Shown here: piece by piece, positions 36,646 through 48,366 of the stretch | Layout of the letters: each line of letters begins with the position of its first letter | Numbering within the stretch: the stretch's first letter is position 1 | From: Sabethes cyaneus | Taxonomy: Eukaryota > Arthropoda > Insecta > Diptera > Culicidae | Reading direction: 5' to 3' | Assembly (NCBI RefSeq): GCF_943734655.1 | Contig: NC_071354.1 | Span: 77,475,838-77,539,837 of the forward strand | DNA length: 64,000 nucleotides | The notes under the pieces: model-generated | What the model was told of the DNA's origin: nothing | The model's database searches: none | The model's input: the letters and a program-made list of their open reading frames with translations, nothing else | Translations under genes and position numbers: made by a program

Positions 36646-37957
36646 TTTACTTACTTTACTTTAGTGGCGATGGTCCGCTAAATATTCTGAGCCGAAGGTA
36701 ATATGGACTTCCAGTACTGTCGATCTGGGCTGCCGTTCTCCAATCCCCCCGAACACCAGCTGAACCTGCGTCATTCTCAACAGCGCACATCCATCGGGTG
36801 CGCAGTCAGACCCGAAATCTGCGACCTAGTACCTAGTTCTCTGCTGAAAATAGTTATGGCTACTCTTTCGTCAAGCATTTTGGTCTCGTGCCCTGCACAA
36901 TGTACTACCTTAACTATATCAGCATATTTGTATACTTGTATACTTCAGATGGCTACATAATTCGTAGAAAGCTCAATACGTGGCTGCAATTCGTCATCTC
37001 ACTTCGCGGCTTACGTCGTTGTCACATGTCACGTGTGGACCAAGGTATATGAATTCCTCCACCATTTGAACACCAACGGCACCAACTTCATTTAGGCTCC
37101 CACATTCCCTGCTACCAACCATGTACTTCATTTTGGTGGTGTAAATGGTAAGCCCAATCCCGCTGCTTCCCATTTAAAAGACCCCAAGGCCTCTTCCGCT
37201 GCTCTACGGTTGATTCCGATGATATGAACAGCATACGCAAAACCAAGAAGCATGTGAGATTTAATGATGAAAGTCCCGTTCCTTTCCACGTTTGCTCTTC
37301 GTATTTCACCTTCCAAGGCAATGTTGAACTGCAGGTTAGAGAGTGCATCGCATTGCTACAGTTCAATCAACGTCACGAAAGCGCTATACTGACGCATGAT
37401 TTTCACCCACCCAGTGTCACATGAATCAGCGTAAATAGTTGCGTCTGAGAACCATGTTCAAGCCTTATCTGCAACAGCTCATTTAGTTTGACTAAATCGT
37501 ACGCCGCCTTAAAATCCACAAACAGATCAGATGATGAGTATGCAAGTTGTACTCCCGAAACCTGTCTAGTAATTAATGCAGGGTAAACATCTGAACCATC
37601 GCGAGGCGACCGTCACAAAAACCCGCTTGGTACTCACCGACGACAACGACATGGCAACATTCCTGCATTTCACCGTTTTGTTGAAATTCCGTGTATCATT
37701 GCTGGCGAATCTCTGCTCTGCTCCGGCAAGCGCGTGCTTTTCCTACTCGCCTTTTTTGGACGGTGGGTTCTTTTTCCCACAGCTCTAGTCTCTCTATACC
37801 TTTCTCTGTTCTGACGTGTAGCCGCAGGATGTGGGCGACTCCTAGCCTAGTTCTTCTCATCTGCCTATCTATCTGGCATTCCGTATTCAAACCAGCTGTT
37901 ACGCTGTCTTCCATGTATCGTGTCTACTACCTCTCTAGCAGCTGTTTCAATGGTACC

Positions 37958-39716
37958 ATGTTGTGGGTTCGAATCCGGTTTCAATCTCAGATTATAGCTT
38001 GGTTCGACCCATGCACCTTTCAGCACTGGACAAAAGGTAGGAGCCACAACGACAACTTGTTAAGCGTAGCTACCTATTACCCCTCCCCCTTCTTTTCCAC
38101 TCTTTCCCCTCCATTCACAAAAAAAATCCTTCTTCATTACTTTCCCTTGCCGTCCCTTCATCAATTGTAGAACCATCGTTTCAAAAAAAAATATTAAAAG
38201 AATTTAGACAAAGACGATCAACACTTTAAGCCCTGATGAAGATCCAAATCCGGATCGAAAAAATTGGTGTAAAAAGGCAAATATAACGTCTACTATAATT
38301 TAATGACTGAACGGCCAAAATCCCAATCATTCGTAACTTATTTACAGCAATCTTTTTTACGTTTAATAGTGAAAATGTATGTAAGATCAAATACCCTCGT
38401 ACATTTTCTTCATGATTTGCTTGCTTCACAGGCAGGGACGACAGTTAAACACACCATCTGTTTAGTGTGGTTTCTTTTAATAAAAAAAACTTTTAAAACC
38501 TCCTCGTCCCAATAAATAGAAGATTCTTTAAACGACGTTTAAACCTATACCGATTTAATATCTGTGCTTGGGAAGTACGTCAGAGTACAAAACCACCCCT
38601 CTTCTTCAACCGATTTTTTATCTTTAAACATTATATCTAGTCCAATTTGATGTCCTGAAAGTGAAACGTCATAGAAAGGTTTGCCTTTCGCCAGTTTGCA
38701 TCCATACTGCAAAAACTTATTCGGAAGTGTTGTCTTGCATGGAAACAGGGCATTTGTGCTTGTGACGTAACGCAGCAATTGCCAAAGCGAGCAAAGTCAG
38801 CGACTGTCTTATCAGTAGAATCAATATATATAGAATGCCAGTGTCGCTGTTTTTGTACAGGACTCATTGTGGTAAACATGATTCTAACAATCTGTATCAA
38901 GTTTGTGAATCGGAAACTTCATTGTCAAAGTTGCTCATTGTTATTTATCTGTGCGATGGTTGGTGCTGTCATCAGTGCGCTCATCGCTGTGTTTTTATGC
39001 CAGTGAAATGTTTTAAACGTTCTTTTTCTTTTCGTCCGGATGAATTGAATCCCACAACTGCGCCCTTTTGCGCCGATTTTTTCAGAAATTTGAAGCAAGC
39101 GAAGTTTCCAATCAAATTACTTGGCAGCCATATTTGAAATTGTAAACTGGGCAAAGTTTGAAAATGAGATTTCCCTTTTGATGAATCTCAGACACACACA
39201 CTTATGCATATATAATGTAAATACATTATCTGAACATGTGTGATGTTTACCACTAGCACTGCAGTGACATATATTGATTATACTGTCTTATCCCAGAATA
39301 ATTTTGGTGCGTTTAATTTGCTGCTTTGCGTCAGTTAGTTGCTTGCAATTCAAGTTTCAATTGTATTTCTGTCAAGTATGCAAATAGCTGTGAGTAGAGT
39401 GTCGAAAGGAACTAGCAAGATGCAGGCAGAGGCCGTTAGCTAATTAATATTCTAACTGGCTGTCCACAACAATTTCGTGGAAATTGACGAATGCGAATCA
39501 GCGTTGTAAATCATAACCCAGATTAGTTATCTATTTTTTTCGGTTTAATCGTAATTGTAAGCAAGCTTTTTAAGTAAGCTACCTTCGTCAACTGCATTCC
39601 AGTTTCAAGCCAGTTACTTAAAGTTGTCTAGGGTTACAAGTCATGCAAAAATTACAGTGCATTATAAATTTTTGTAACAAACTACTTAGCATTTTCAAAT
39701 TGTCAAACATTATCGA
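37958..39716. mobile_element. 1.76-kb insertion with 9-bp target duplication, class unknown
   Basis: AATGGTACC is directly repeated at 37949-37957 and 39717-39725. Removing the insert with one copy restores the minus-strand LINE frame as NTRRTTNAGTIETAAREVV, so the borders are well supported. I see no convincing terminal inverted repeats or poly(A). Near the left border is GGGTTCGAATCCGG, which resembles a tRNA B box. Several ORFs of 60-90 codons inside have no known domain. A 9-bp duplication occurs with Mutator-like elements and also with retroposons; neither is shown here. Confidence 0.65.
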
Positions 39717-39952
39717 ATGGTACCCGCATTAGTAGTCCTACGTGTATTCCTCGTTCGTTCTCCTAGGGATAGACCTCCATACCTTTTTTCTGTTATTCTG
39801 CGATTCGTTGATCGAGCTTCCTGGTGCATCTCGCCGCTGAGCCATCTTTCGTCAACCGCTGAAAGTTGAAACGTAGTGTTTTCTCAGTGCGAGCCTTCGC
39901 CGCGTTCGCTAACCTTGCGCGAGTCTTTCATACGATGAAATAGTGGTCAGAG

Positions 39953-40414
39953 CAGGGATCGAAATGATTACATTTTTTCTTTACATTTACCAGCATGCAA
40001 TGCCATGTCAGACTCTAACCAATACCAATACCAGCCGACCATTCATACAAAATGTCATATAGAAATGACATGCATTAGTCGCTTTTTGCTTACAGTTGTA
40101 GTTGGAATAGTATGGAGCAGTGATAGAGAATAAGGTGTATTGGGGACCTTCTCATTTAAAACCTCATTTAAATTTAAAATGTTTGGGGGAAAGCTGTATG
40201 TTTGGTTTACGTGCGCAACAGCAAAAGAGAATCTCCAGGACTGGTGACATGTTCTTCCCGGTAGTGTATGACACGTAGACCAAGATATGTTTTCGTTGTT
40301 CTTGCATTTCTTTTCGGTGCTTGTGTACCAGTAACATGTCGCAAGACTGGTAGCAACAAAGAATGGTAAATGTCTTCAATTTTTTGTCACCAATCAGTAC
40401 ATTTTACGTCCCTG
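39953..40414. mobile_element. 462-bp hAT-like MITE in the LINE endonuclease
   Basis: The ends are CAGGGATCGAAATG on the left and, inverted, CAGGGACGTAAAATG on the right. The flanks GGTCAGAG (39945-39952) and GGTCAAAG (40415-40422) are an 8-bp duplication with one difference. Removing the element rebuilds the endonuclease end NIDFDHYFIV on the minus strand. There is no transposase. The minus ORF at 40164-40379 spans the interior and is meaningless. Confidence 0.75.
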
Positions 40415-41411
40415 GGTCAAAGTCGATATTGGGTTCCAGAAAAGTTCGTACACCGATGACATCCGCAAAGTGTCGACCGTCAATCAAGACATTATCGATC
40501 TGAGACTTAGAGACTCTATATGGATGTCTCCAGGTGTGTTTCCGATGTGGGAAGTAGGTGGTACAAATGGCCATTACTCTGACCGCAGCGGTCTTTATAA
40601 TTTATCGACAGATGAAGGTTATGCCTTCCAATTAGAGGATGGAAGAATTCCTTTCTCCCGATCTGCGCATTTGCATCTCCAATGATAGTTTTTACGCCAT
40701 GCTTTGGACTCTCTCCATCGGTCATCTCGAGCCTGTCGTAGACCACGTCCTTAGCATTTTTGGATGTATCATACATCGGTGCGTATACGTTGATCGGGCT
40801 GTAGTTAAAGAATTTGCCTTTAACACATATACGGTCATCTACGGTCCCGTGCCTTTCCCGTTGCTTTCCGAACACTGCGAAATCAACTACATGTTGTGTT
40901 TTTCTACCGCCACTGTAGTAGATGTGGTACTTTACATAAGTGCCTGTAAGAGGGTCCACTGAACGAAACTTCCTTTCTTTGGAATGCGGCCACCGAACTT
41001 TCTGAATAGCAGCGATCTTCACTTCGGGTCAATGTAGCCCTCGGGCTAGCACGACAGCTCGTGCCGGTTCTTGAAGAATTCGGAAATTCCTGATACCAAG
41101 TTTCCAATCGTTATCCATTAATCGTTTCCTTATGCTTTATCGTATTCTATACCGATTGTTTCGTTCCGTATTTCCATTGTCGTTGTTCGTGGTAAATGAG
41201 AGTTTCGGTATACTACCTTACGGGATGAGGTATCCGTTGATGTGTCTGCCATCTTAGGTTCACTTGTACGCAGCGAGTGCTGCTTGTTATAGATGAAGTT
41301 TGCCGTTCTTGATAGAGTCGTTATACTCAGAGACTAGCGGACGGCGGCTAGTAACCTGTTGATTAACCTGCTCGTGCACATTAGAGGGCTCAAGATGTTG
41401 CAGGCGACGAG

Positions 41412-42905
41412 TAGAGATGGTCGGGTTTCATATTTTCCATGCCCGAACCCGACCCGAGCCCGAAAATTTTTTTGCTGTCAAACCCGGACCCGACCCGAAC
41501 CCGAATTTTTATTTTTTGTCAAACCCGAGCCCGACCCGAACCCGAAATTTTATTTTCAGTCAAACCCGAACCCGGCCCGAACCCGGATTTATTTTTTTCG
41601 CTAAGCCCGAACCCGACTTGAACCCGAATTTTTTTTTTCGGCTAAACCAAAACCCGATTCGAACCCGAATTTTTATATTATGTTTAATTTGATCCCGCCC
41701 TGAACTTGAAATTTATATTAATTTTTATAAAACTCACACCTCGATTTAAATCTCGGAAGTTTTCTTTTCGTATTCTATATAACGTTCGAGCTCTAATATT
41801 CATTTGAAATTATAGGTTTTTATCACCCTTCTATTTCTTTTGGAACTGAATTGAAAATTCAAAAAAATTAAAGTATACACTAGAATCGTTTCTATTACTT
41901 TTCTCGAGAATATCTCTTAAGTTTTCTATGAAACCTGTAAAAAGCGAAAAGAAAAATTTACATGAAATATTATTTTGAAATACTTGGATCTTGTTTCATT
42001 ATGTTACACCGGTATCTAATAGCCGAAAGCTAGTTCTTAGTCTAAAGCACTAGCACCTTAGTTTAAAGGTAGCAAACATAAAAGGGATTGATTTCAATAC
42101 TAAACATATCGACTTCACTCTACAAATATTCGCGAGAAGACCGGAAATCCCGCGATCCTCCTTCCCGGCAGAGCTGCCATAAATACAGATATTTGTGCAT
42201 GCATAAATTTGGGACTAAAGTTTTCTCGGGAGTATTTTATTTTCTCGATCTAATTTTTAAAAAACATAAATAGTTTATAAAGTACTTTAAAATTCAGGAA
42301 CATTAGTTAGAGCCAGAAATCACAGCTATTGAAATAATTGATGGGTCCCAAATTTATGCATGCACAAATATCTGTATTTGTGGCAGCTCTGCTTCATGGT
42401 ATGTTCAGTGTTCCTGAACAGTTCAGACAACTAAACTTACAACTATTCCGAGGCACGAAACTTTTTTAAAATCGGAGTAGAAACCAATAATTTATGATAG
42501 CCGACAATTTTAGTCTTCTGTCAGTCCGCCCTATCACTAGTTTGGGCGCAGTTATGACATGATCCAACTAACGAATTTTGGCGAATTCTGGAATATATAA
42601 CTTTTGGTCTAAACTCGATCTAAAACTGAAAACACTAAACCGTCTAAAATGCAACCAGTCCAGTGTAGCTGATATCTGAGTCATGCTAAATATCATTAAA
42701 GTGCGGTTTCTCATTACCCAAACCCGAAACCCGGACTTATATTTTTCACTAAGCCCGAACCCGAATATTTTTTTTTTGGCCAAACCCGAACCCGACCCGA
42801 ACCCGACACCTGGTAAAATTGTCAAACCCGAACCCGACCCGAACCCGACGGGTTCGGGTTTTCTTCGGGTTTCGGGTCTGAAAACCCGAGACCCGACCAT
42901 CTCTA
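41412..42905. mobile_element. 1.49-kb hAT-like element with AACCCG subterminal arrays
   Basis: GCGACGAG is perfectly duplicated at 41404-41411 and 42906-42913. The ends TAGAGATGGTCGGGT are identical inverted repeats of 15 bp. Inside each end are degenerate arrays of AACCCGAACCCGACCCG (41435-41700 and, inverted, 42715-42890). The middle is AT-rich with no transposase. A 47-bp inverted pair lies inside (42169-42215 and 42345-42391). The overlapping ORFs at 41359-41692 and 42568-42969 are repeat translations. Bounds, duplication length and ends fit a non-autonomous hAT. Confidence 0.85.
42169..42391. mobile_element. Foldback sequence nested in the hAT-like element
   Basis: Arms of 47 bp (42169-42215 and 42345-42391) are inverse copies with one mismatch, starting CAGAGCTGCCATAAATACAG. 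The spacer is 129 bp. This may be a younger MITE inside the hAT or an internal palindrome of it; no target duplication is clear. Confidence 0.6.
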
Positions 42906-43560
42906 GCGACGAGGTATCAAAATGCGACTGAAAGTTGACTGTATGATTTTCGATTCGTGGTTGATGCAAAGCTCATTTACGGGAACCCTCATTAACCTTC
43001 GCAAACATCATAGACGTGACAGGCACCGGTTATTGCGGAACTTCCTCGGAAGGTTGGTTCACACGTATCTTCGCTGCTCCTGACGCAGAAAACCCTAACT
43101 GGTTGTTGGCCCCGCTTTGGCCAACCAGTTGCATGCGAGCCTTGCCGAACATGTAATTCAGCAGGAAGCTCTGCTTGATAATTTAGTTAACCGATTGTTG
43201 GTCTACCTCCAATGCTAGTTCGACGGTGTTCTCTGTCACGCTGCGTCGAAGTACTCGTCCGCTTGTGTAGAGAAGCAGTAATTCTGATATTGGAGTAAAT
43301 GAAGGAATCTCTCGCTCGAAGAATCAACGCTGTTCAGAAAATATTTATTCCATGAACAGTAGGGGACTCGGGTGGTCCTTCAAGAGAGATGTTCGTAGTA
43401 GTGCTTTATTTCATTGTTTCATAGTTGATGCCGTAGTCTCCAGCCATGTCTCTCCTTATCGGAACGAATGAGTAGTAGGTAGCCGTTCTTGAGCTGGTAG
43501 CACCTTTGCTCGCATGGCTGGAGAATCCTCTCTCGCAATGCAGTTCAGGTAATCACTGTA

Positions 43561-44625
43561 CATGGTGTTCAATAAGTTCGAATACACTTTAAAAAATGTT
43601 TAAAAAATGGAAAATACAAGATATTCTTTTCTGAGTAAATTTTTATTGAAGCAGTATTTATTCAGAACCTTTACGACATATTTGGTGGAAGCACCCCCCC
43701 TTTGTGCTTTATGACGAGCTTGAGACGTTTCGCAAAAGAATCACACGCGGCACCTACCTGGTCCATGGGTATCTCGTTCCAGATCTTGTAAATGAGCTTC
43801 TTAAAGTGACCCATAGTCCTCACTTTATGTTCGCTCTGCTTGGCCAGCATGTACGACCATACATAAAAGTCCAGAAGATTAAGAATCGGGGAGCTGGGAG
43901 GCCACAAAGTCATATCGAGAAAATCAGTCAAATTCTCCCGCCACCACGCTTGAATGATATTTGCCGCGTGGGCCGGCATTTGGACATTGTGCGGCTGTTG
44001 CAAAATGATGATTTTCTCATCAGAAAACACGAACTCCTCACCAGCGTGCCATGAAAGCATCAGTTTTGCTCTGTACAGACTCTGCTTCGTTGTAGCCTCC
44101 GTTACCCCGTGAACCTTGCGTTTCTTGAACGGCTTACATCCTTAGGCTTAGGTGCTTCGCCATGATGGTGTGGGCAGTCCCGATCGACAAATCCAGGTCA
44201 ACAGCGGTCTTCCGGATTGAGCGGTTCATTTTTCGACGAACCCGCTCCCTCACCAGCTTGATGGTTGCTGGCGTCCTCACCGAACGCGGCCGCCCGGATC
44301 TAGCACGGTCCTTAGCCGAGCCTGTCTGCTGGTACCGACGGATGATACCGACCGTTATAGATAAATTCCGCTTCATCCCGTGGGATTTCAACCACCGAAA
44401 TATGTCGCCGGGTCGCTCAGCTCTAGCAAACAACCTTACTACGACGTTGCGGTACTCCTTCATCGCGCGCGGTAAACAAATAACAAATGACATCAAGTCG
44501 ACACCTTGCGCGTCGGTTAGCCTATATATAAGGCTAAAGCTGACACCAATACCAATACACAGAATGCACATGACGCGCACTAACACTACGATGAAAGGTT
44601 GAATTCGAACTTATTGAACACCCTG
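43561..44625 (-). mobile_element. Internally deleted DD37D mariner element
   Basis: TA lies at 43559-43560 and 44626-44627. Inverted ends of at least 23 bp start CATGGTGTTCAATAAGTTCG on the left and CAGGGTGTTCAATAAGTTCG on the right. The minus strand encodes a broken transposase between them. At 1,065 bp it is shorter than typical full mariners (about 1.3 kb), in line with an internal deletion. Confidence 0.9.
43671..44586 (-). pseudogene. Broken mariner transposase (DD37D type)
   Basis: This enzyme would cut and paste the surrounding element by a DDE/D reaction. N-terminal part (from about 44467): MKEYRNVVVRLF, then helix-turn-helix regions with GIIRRYQQTGSAKDRARSGR and SIRKTAVDLDLSIGTAHTIM. 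After a frameshift near 44136 come KPFKKRKVHGVTEATTKQSL and VFSDEK, holding the first catalytic Asp. Then a deletion joins QQPHNVQ to PAHAANIIQAWW, removing about 90 residues with the second Asp. The third site is in WPPSSPILNLLDFYVWS; by position the spacing would be 37, with Asp last, hence DD37D. The PDLNP motif is also changed. It cannot be active. Confidence 0.88.
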
Positions 44626-44639
44626 TACGAAACCCTTCA

Positions 44640-45060
44640 TGAGGTTTGAGTGCAGACGGCTTCTTGTTTTTCACACTCTAGGGCGCTTGGTACTTGAACT
44701 TTTTGCGCTCGGTGACAATAGTTTCCGTCGATTTTTACCGCTTGCTCTGCCCGACTGTGTGTTGCGGCGAGTAACTGTTGTGGTTGAAGCAGTCCTCCGA
44801 CTCTTGATGCTTCATTCGATGTCTTCGGATTATGTTTTTTGGCTTTGTAGGGCTGCCGGAGCCAGAAAGCTTAAGATTATTGTTTATGGGAAATTCATAT
44901 GAAGTCCCATGAGAGGCTAGGGAATGGGGAGCCGCCGCAACAGAACCCCACTTGATACGGTAAGGGCAAATAGGGTGCCGTGGTACTCCGCAGGCACCAT
45001 CAGTAGCTGAGTTTTTTTGAGCCCTCCCAGACATTCAACTCTCAGGACGAATCCCATAAC
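44640..45060 (-). other. Coding-like minus-strand stretch, unidentified
   Basis: Minus-strand frames here give peptides such as GVPRHPICPYRIKWGSVAA and KSTETIVTERKKFKYQAP with few stops, on either side of the mariner's insertion point. It may be the 5' continuation of the LINE at 36.6-43.5 kb, but I cannot match it to a known ORF1. Confidence 0.25.
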
Positions 45061-45983
45061 ACCTTAGCTTGGGTTTTTTTTTCATTCAAGTCTCTACCTA
45101 GTTGTCATAGATAACAGCTATTACAACCATCCTGTTTCCAAGGGCTTTCCATTTGCTCTGGTTTTCGGTCAAATTTCGGTCACTTGAGCCACTCCTGCAA
45201 GGGTAAGACAAACAGCCGCTGTTACTGTGTGCAAACATTCTGCTACCTACACACTCGCAAACACACAACCTCATACCGTCCTTCTAAATAGCCCACTCGC
45301 GAGTCCAACAACTCATGAGCAACCAGCTGCCCGTTAGGGCTAGTGGTGCACTGTGATACAGATTTTGCATTAATTCTTCTTTTTTTCTTCATCTTTGCCC
45401 TTGATTCTACTCACGGGCGGGAGTGCAAGCCCTCGAGAGTGTTCGGTGTCAGTAGTTCGGGCTGCAACGACGAGCGAAAGCGACGACCGTAGACTGTTAG
45501 CTAAATACACAATCGCAAAAACTCGTCGCAGTGCATGAATAAATAACAGCGAAAGCCCAAAAGGGTTACTTATGCCGGCATGTTCGTTAGAACGAGTACG
45601 CGTGAGTAACAAAAATTGGACCACACCTAAACCAGATAAACAATACGTAATCAGTTGGACATCGGCATCGTTCTGATGACAGGCTTAGAATGCCTGAAAC
45701 CGGTCCACGCGTAGGTAAAAATAATTTCTTTTAATATTGTTTTTATCCTTAAATGTTGTAAGAGCGATACGTGTTTGTGTCTTGTCCACCAATTTTATTA
45801 TTTCATTAATTTATTTCTTTTTCTAAAAAATATGCACATTTTAAATGTCAAAATCGTAAAAAGTGCTGAAGATGTGCAGATCAACTTTAGTTTGGATATT
45901 TATTAATTTAAATCGAATCAAGCTAAATAGTTAAATCGTTTTATATGATTTGATCGCACAGTTTTATCGCATTTGCCCATTTT

Positions 45984-46228
45984 TTACACTGTAATTTTTG
46001 CTTCATAAGAAGTGAAGTCGTTGAAAAATGTGATGATTCTTGGTGCTACACGTGGCAAACGCATTAATCCATTCTGGACCCCTTTCCAGGAGAAAGTTTT
46101 CCGGATATTGAAGCCCATTTGATCATGCTTCATTTCCTCGCTGGTGGGATCCAATTTGCTGGGCGTTGCTTCTGCGAACTTCACTGGGTTACCGGTGCGA
46201 TGTATCGCACCTTGAACGGGACACGTTT
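45984..46228 (-). CDS. Exon-like ORF of unknown function
   Basis: On the minus strand, a good acceptor (TGCCGTGTGCAG) precedes an open stretch beginning ETCPVQGAIHRTGNPVKFAE and ending FFNDFTSYEAKITV with a stop at 45984. A matching donor (CTG|GTAAGT) lies 61 bp upstream at 46284-46289, and joining the two keeps a frame that reads GQSSSSE across the junction. A 61-bp intron is normal for mosquitoes. Against a gene: the upstream frame meets a stop about 40 bp before the donor with no ATG between and no good second acceptor. I do not recognise the protein; it could be a last exon, or a fragment of a copied gene. Confidence 0.35.
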
Positions 46229-46349
46229 CTGCACACGGCAAAATGGAACGATTAGTAACGCGCAAACGAACACATAAACAATCACTTACCAGAGGAACTG
46301 GATTGGCCTGTTTTGTCTTCTATGTCCGATTAACTTCGGCTTCACGCTT

Positions 46350-48366
46350 CATCTGGTAGCCGTGAGGTAAAAGGCGTTCCTGCAGCACCTTTCACCTTTC
46401 AAAGAGAGAAGTTTTCAGTTTCCACGACACGTGCCGAATCAATTTGTTTGATTTTTTTGTGCGCTATATTGCTAGTGATCATCTCTTTTGTTCTTATTTA
46501 GGGGACGAAAACGACGCCAAAGTTGAAGCGTAATCAAAAAACTTTTTTTGTCGGAAAGGATATTGGAAGAAGAAAGAGCGCAGAACTGGATTACAATTTC
46601 TTTCGAACGAGCAAGCAAATCCTTACAGCTAGATTAAAGTGAATACAAAAAGTTCAAAAGTGAGATTAAATATAATTTTAGCATAGAACCAGGAAGGTCA
46701 GAGTGTTTCGTGAGGAAAATCCTTGTCTGATTGATGATATCATTAACAAATATATATGATAGAGATTATGGCGACGCAAAAAGATAACTATAATTACTGA
46801 AGTTTATGACTTCGGTGATAAAAGTAGTCAAATAGTAGAATCAAATATGTGAATGTGCTAAAAATTAATTTCCTAGATCGTGTTAGGTAGGTTGTAAGGT
46901 CTCACGTTTATCATCATGATGGCACCTGTTTTTGTATTTTGAATTTTCCACCTTCACTCCTAAAGGCGATTGGTTGTTTTACGGCCTAAACATTGTTCAA
47001 TCAAACTCATGAATTCAATCGCCTCTCATCACTCAGTCCTTTTCTTTTGAATGTGTAGATATGTGTTATTTTGCTTGAGCAGAGGCATGCAATGTTTGTG
47101 TTTTGTTGAGTTTTGTCTAGTTTGTTGTGTGGTGGTTCATGTGAAGAGATCATTTATCATTGAAGTTACACTTGTTGGTTGTGTAAGTAGTTTAAAGTTC
47201 GTTGGAAAGTATTTGAAATTAATTAGGGTGCAATATTAATTAGGACTGAAACACAAATTACGTTGATACAATGTGTTCTATATAAGCACGAAATTCCATA
47301 GGTCACGTATTTATTCAGCTGTTCATATCTAATGATTTCATGAATACAGTCTAAAGCTTTTGTCGTCTCTCACGCGTTGACTATTGTGTCCCTTTGGGAG
47401 TTGTCACAAGTTAAAGCCGTTCATATTGTGTTGTTGAGTTGTAGTCTGGTTTATTCTTCATTGACCAGTCTGTCAAAGCTATCAAGTGATTATTATTGAT
47501 TTGGTTAGATTATGCGTTTCGCTTAAGAACAAAATTCAAGAAATTTCTGTGCGACTAACAGAATGTTTTGGCCAAGCAGGAACCTTTTTGTTTTTATCCT
47601 TTATACTCATTATCATGAAATATTTTTTTGTTTCAAAGTTTCGTTCCATTATACCTTACAAAATCGATCATTTCAAATTTGTATTTACACCCAAGTGAAC
47701 AGTCGTCATTGAGAATTGATGACCACTTTAACAAGAAAACTGACAGTACTGCCAATATTGTAGGTAACACTGACAGTGGGTTGATCTTCCGGCTAAGGAG
47801 GCGTCGTGTTTTGAAGAGAACATATTTCGTAGCACCGCGGTAACCTCACGACTTTCACCAGGTGTATAATGGATATGTCTCCAATGATTACCTGCAGTTG
47901 GTTTATGTGCCTACACCACTCTCCGCTTTCCGTTTGTATTCCGTCAAAAATAGTCCACAAAAACTTTCGTTCTAATACAGAAAGTGCATGTAACATGAAA
48001 GTTTTGTAACTAAGTTACAGTCTGAAGAGCGTAAAGGACCATCGCTCAACTAACGGTTTTCATTTCAAAACCAGCCAAAATAATACCACAATAAGACTTC
48101 AATAAAACTGAAATTCTTATTTGGGATCATGCATGCGTTTTGAATATCGTTAATTTTGTATAGAGGCCAATGTTTCTTGTAAGGCTGTGCGAGATTTCGC
48201 GAAATTTCGTGTTTATCGAAATTAAAATAAATCCCCTGAAATTTATCTTAGATTTTATGGAATCACTATTAAGTTACGGTTAAGTTGATGTTGAAGTCTG
48301 TTAAGTTGATGCGGCGCTGGTTATTATGGTTCATATACTGGCTATAGGGCTCTGTTACTGGTATAT
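46350..48366. other. AT-rich DNA, nothing recognised
   Basis: I see no gene, clear repeat or TE ends here. Several ORFs of 60-70 codons occur by chance. Confidence 0.45.

Larger units (their letters stand above)
36646..43500 (-). pseudogene. RTE-like LINE carrying three insertions
   Basis: On the minus strand one non-LTR element can be followed for ~3.1 kb once inserts are removed. ORF2 probably starts at 41118. An AP-type endonuclease follows (IAAIQKVRW, NVYAPMYD, TIIGDANAQIG; 41060-40423) and ends in NIDFDHYFIV, where the H is catalytic, once an insert is removed. Next come LANAAKARTEKTLRFNFQRL (39935-39850), AAREVVDTIHGRQRNSWFE (37950-37880), YQAGF and LFVDFKAAYDLVKLNELLQ (37640-37460), HMLLGFAYAVHIIGI (AYA replaces catalytic ADD; about 37210) and GPHVTCDNDVS (near 37030). 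The 3' tail is a TAAG-type run at 36646-36663. Stops, frameshifts and the lost ADD make it dead. The part above 41200 is coding-like (LLNYMFGKARMQLVGQSG) but unidentified. Confidence 0.8.

Noticed and set aside
37960..37985. tRNA gene, from GGGTTCGAATCCGG
   Set aside because: A B-box-like match only; no A box at the right spacing and no cloverleaf.
37691..38170. 159-codon + strand ORF as a gene
   Set aside because: It overlaps minus-strand LINE coding sequence and an insertion border, and its composition is low-complexity S/F-rich.
40164..40379. Minus ORF as part of the LINE
   Set aside because: It lies within the hAT-like insert, defined by the ends and 8-bp duplication.
41359..41692. P/N/R-rich repeat protein
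   Set aside because: All three frames give the same type of peptide because the AACCCG array is being read; no coding constraint.
44162..44602. 146-codon + strand ORF
   Set aside because: Antisense of the mariner transposase DNA-binding region.
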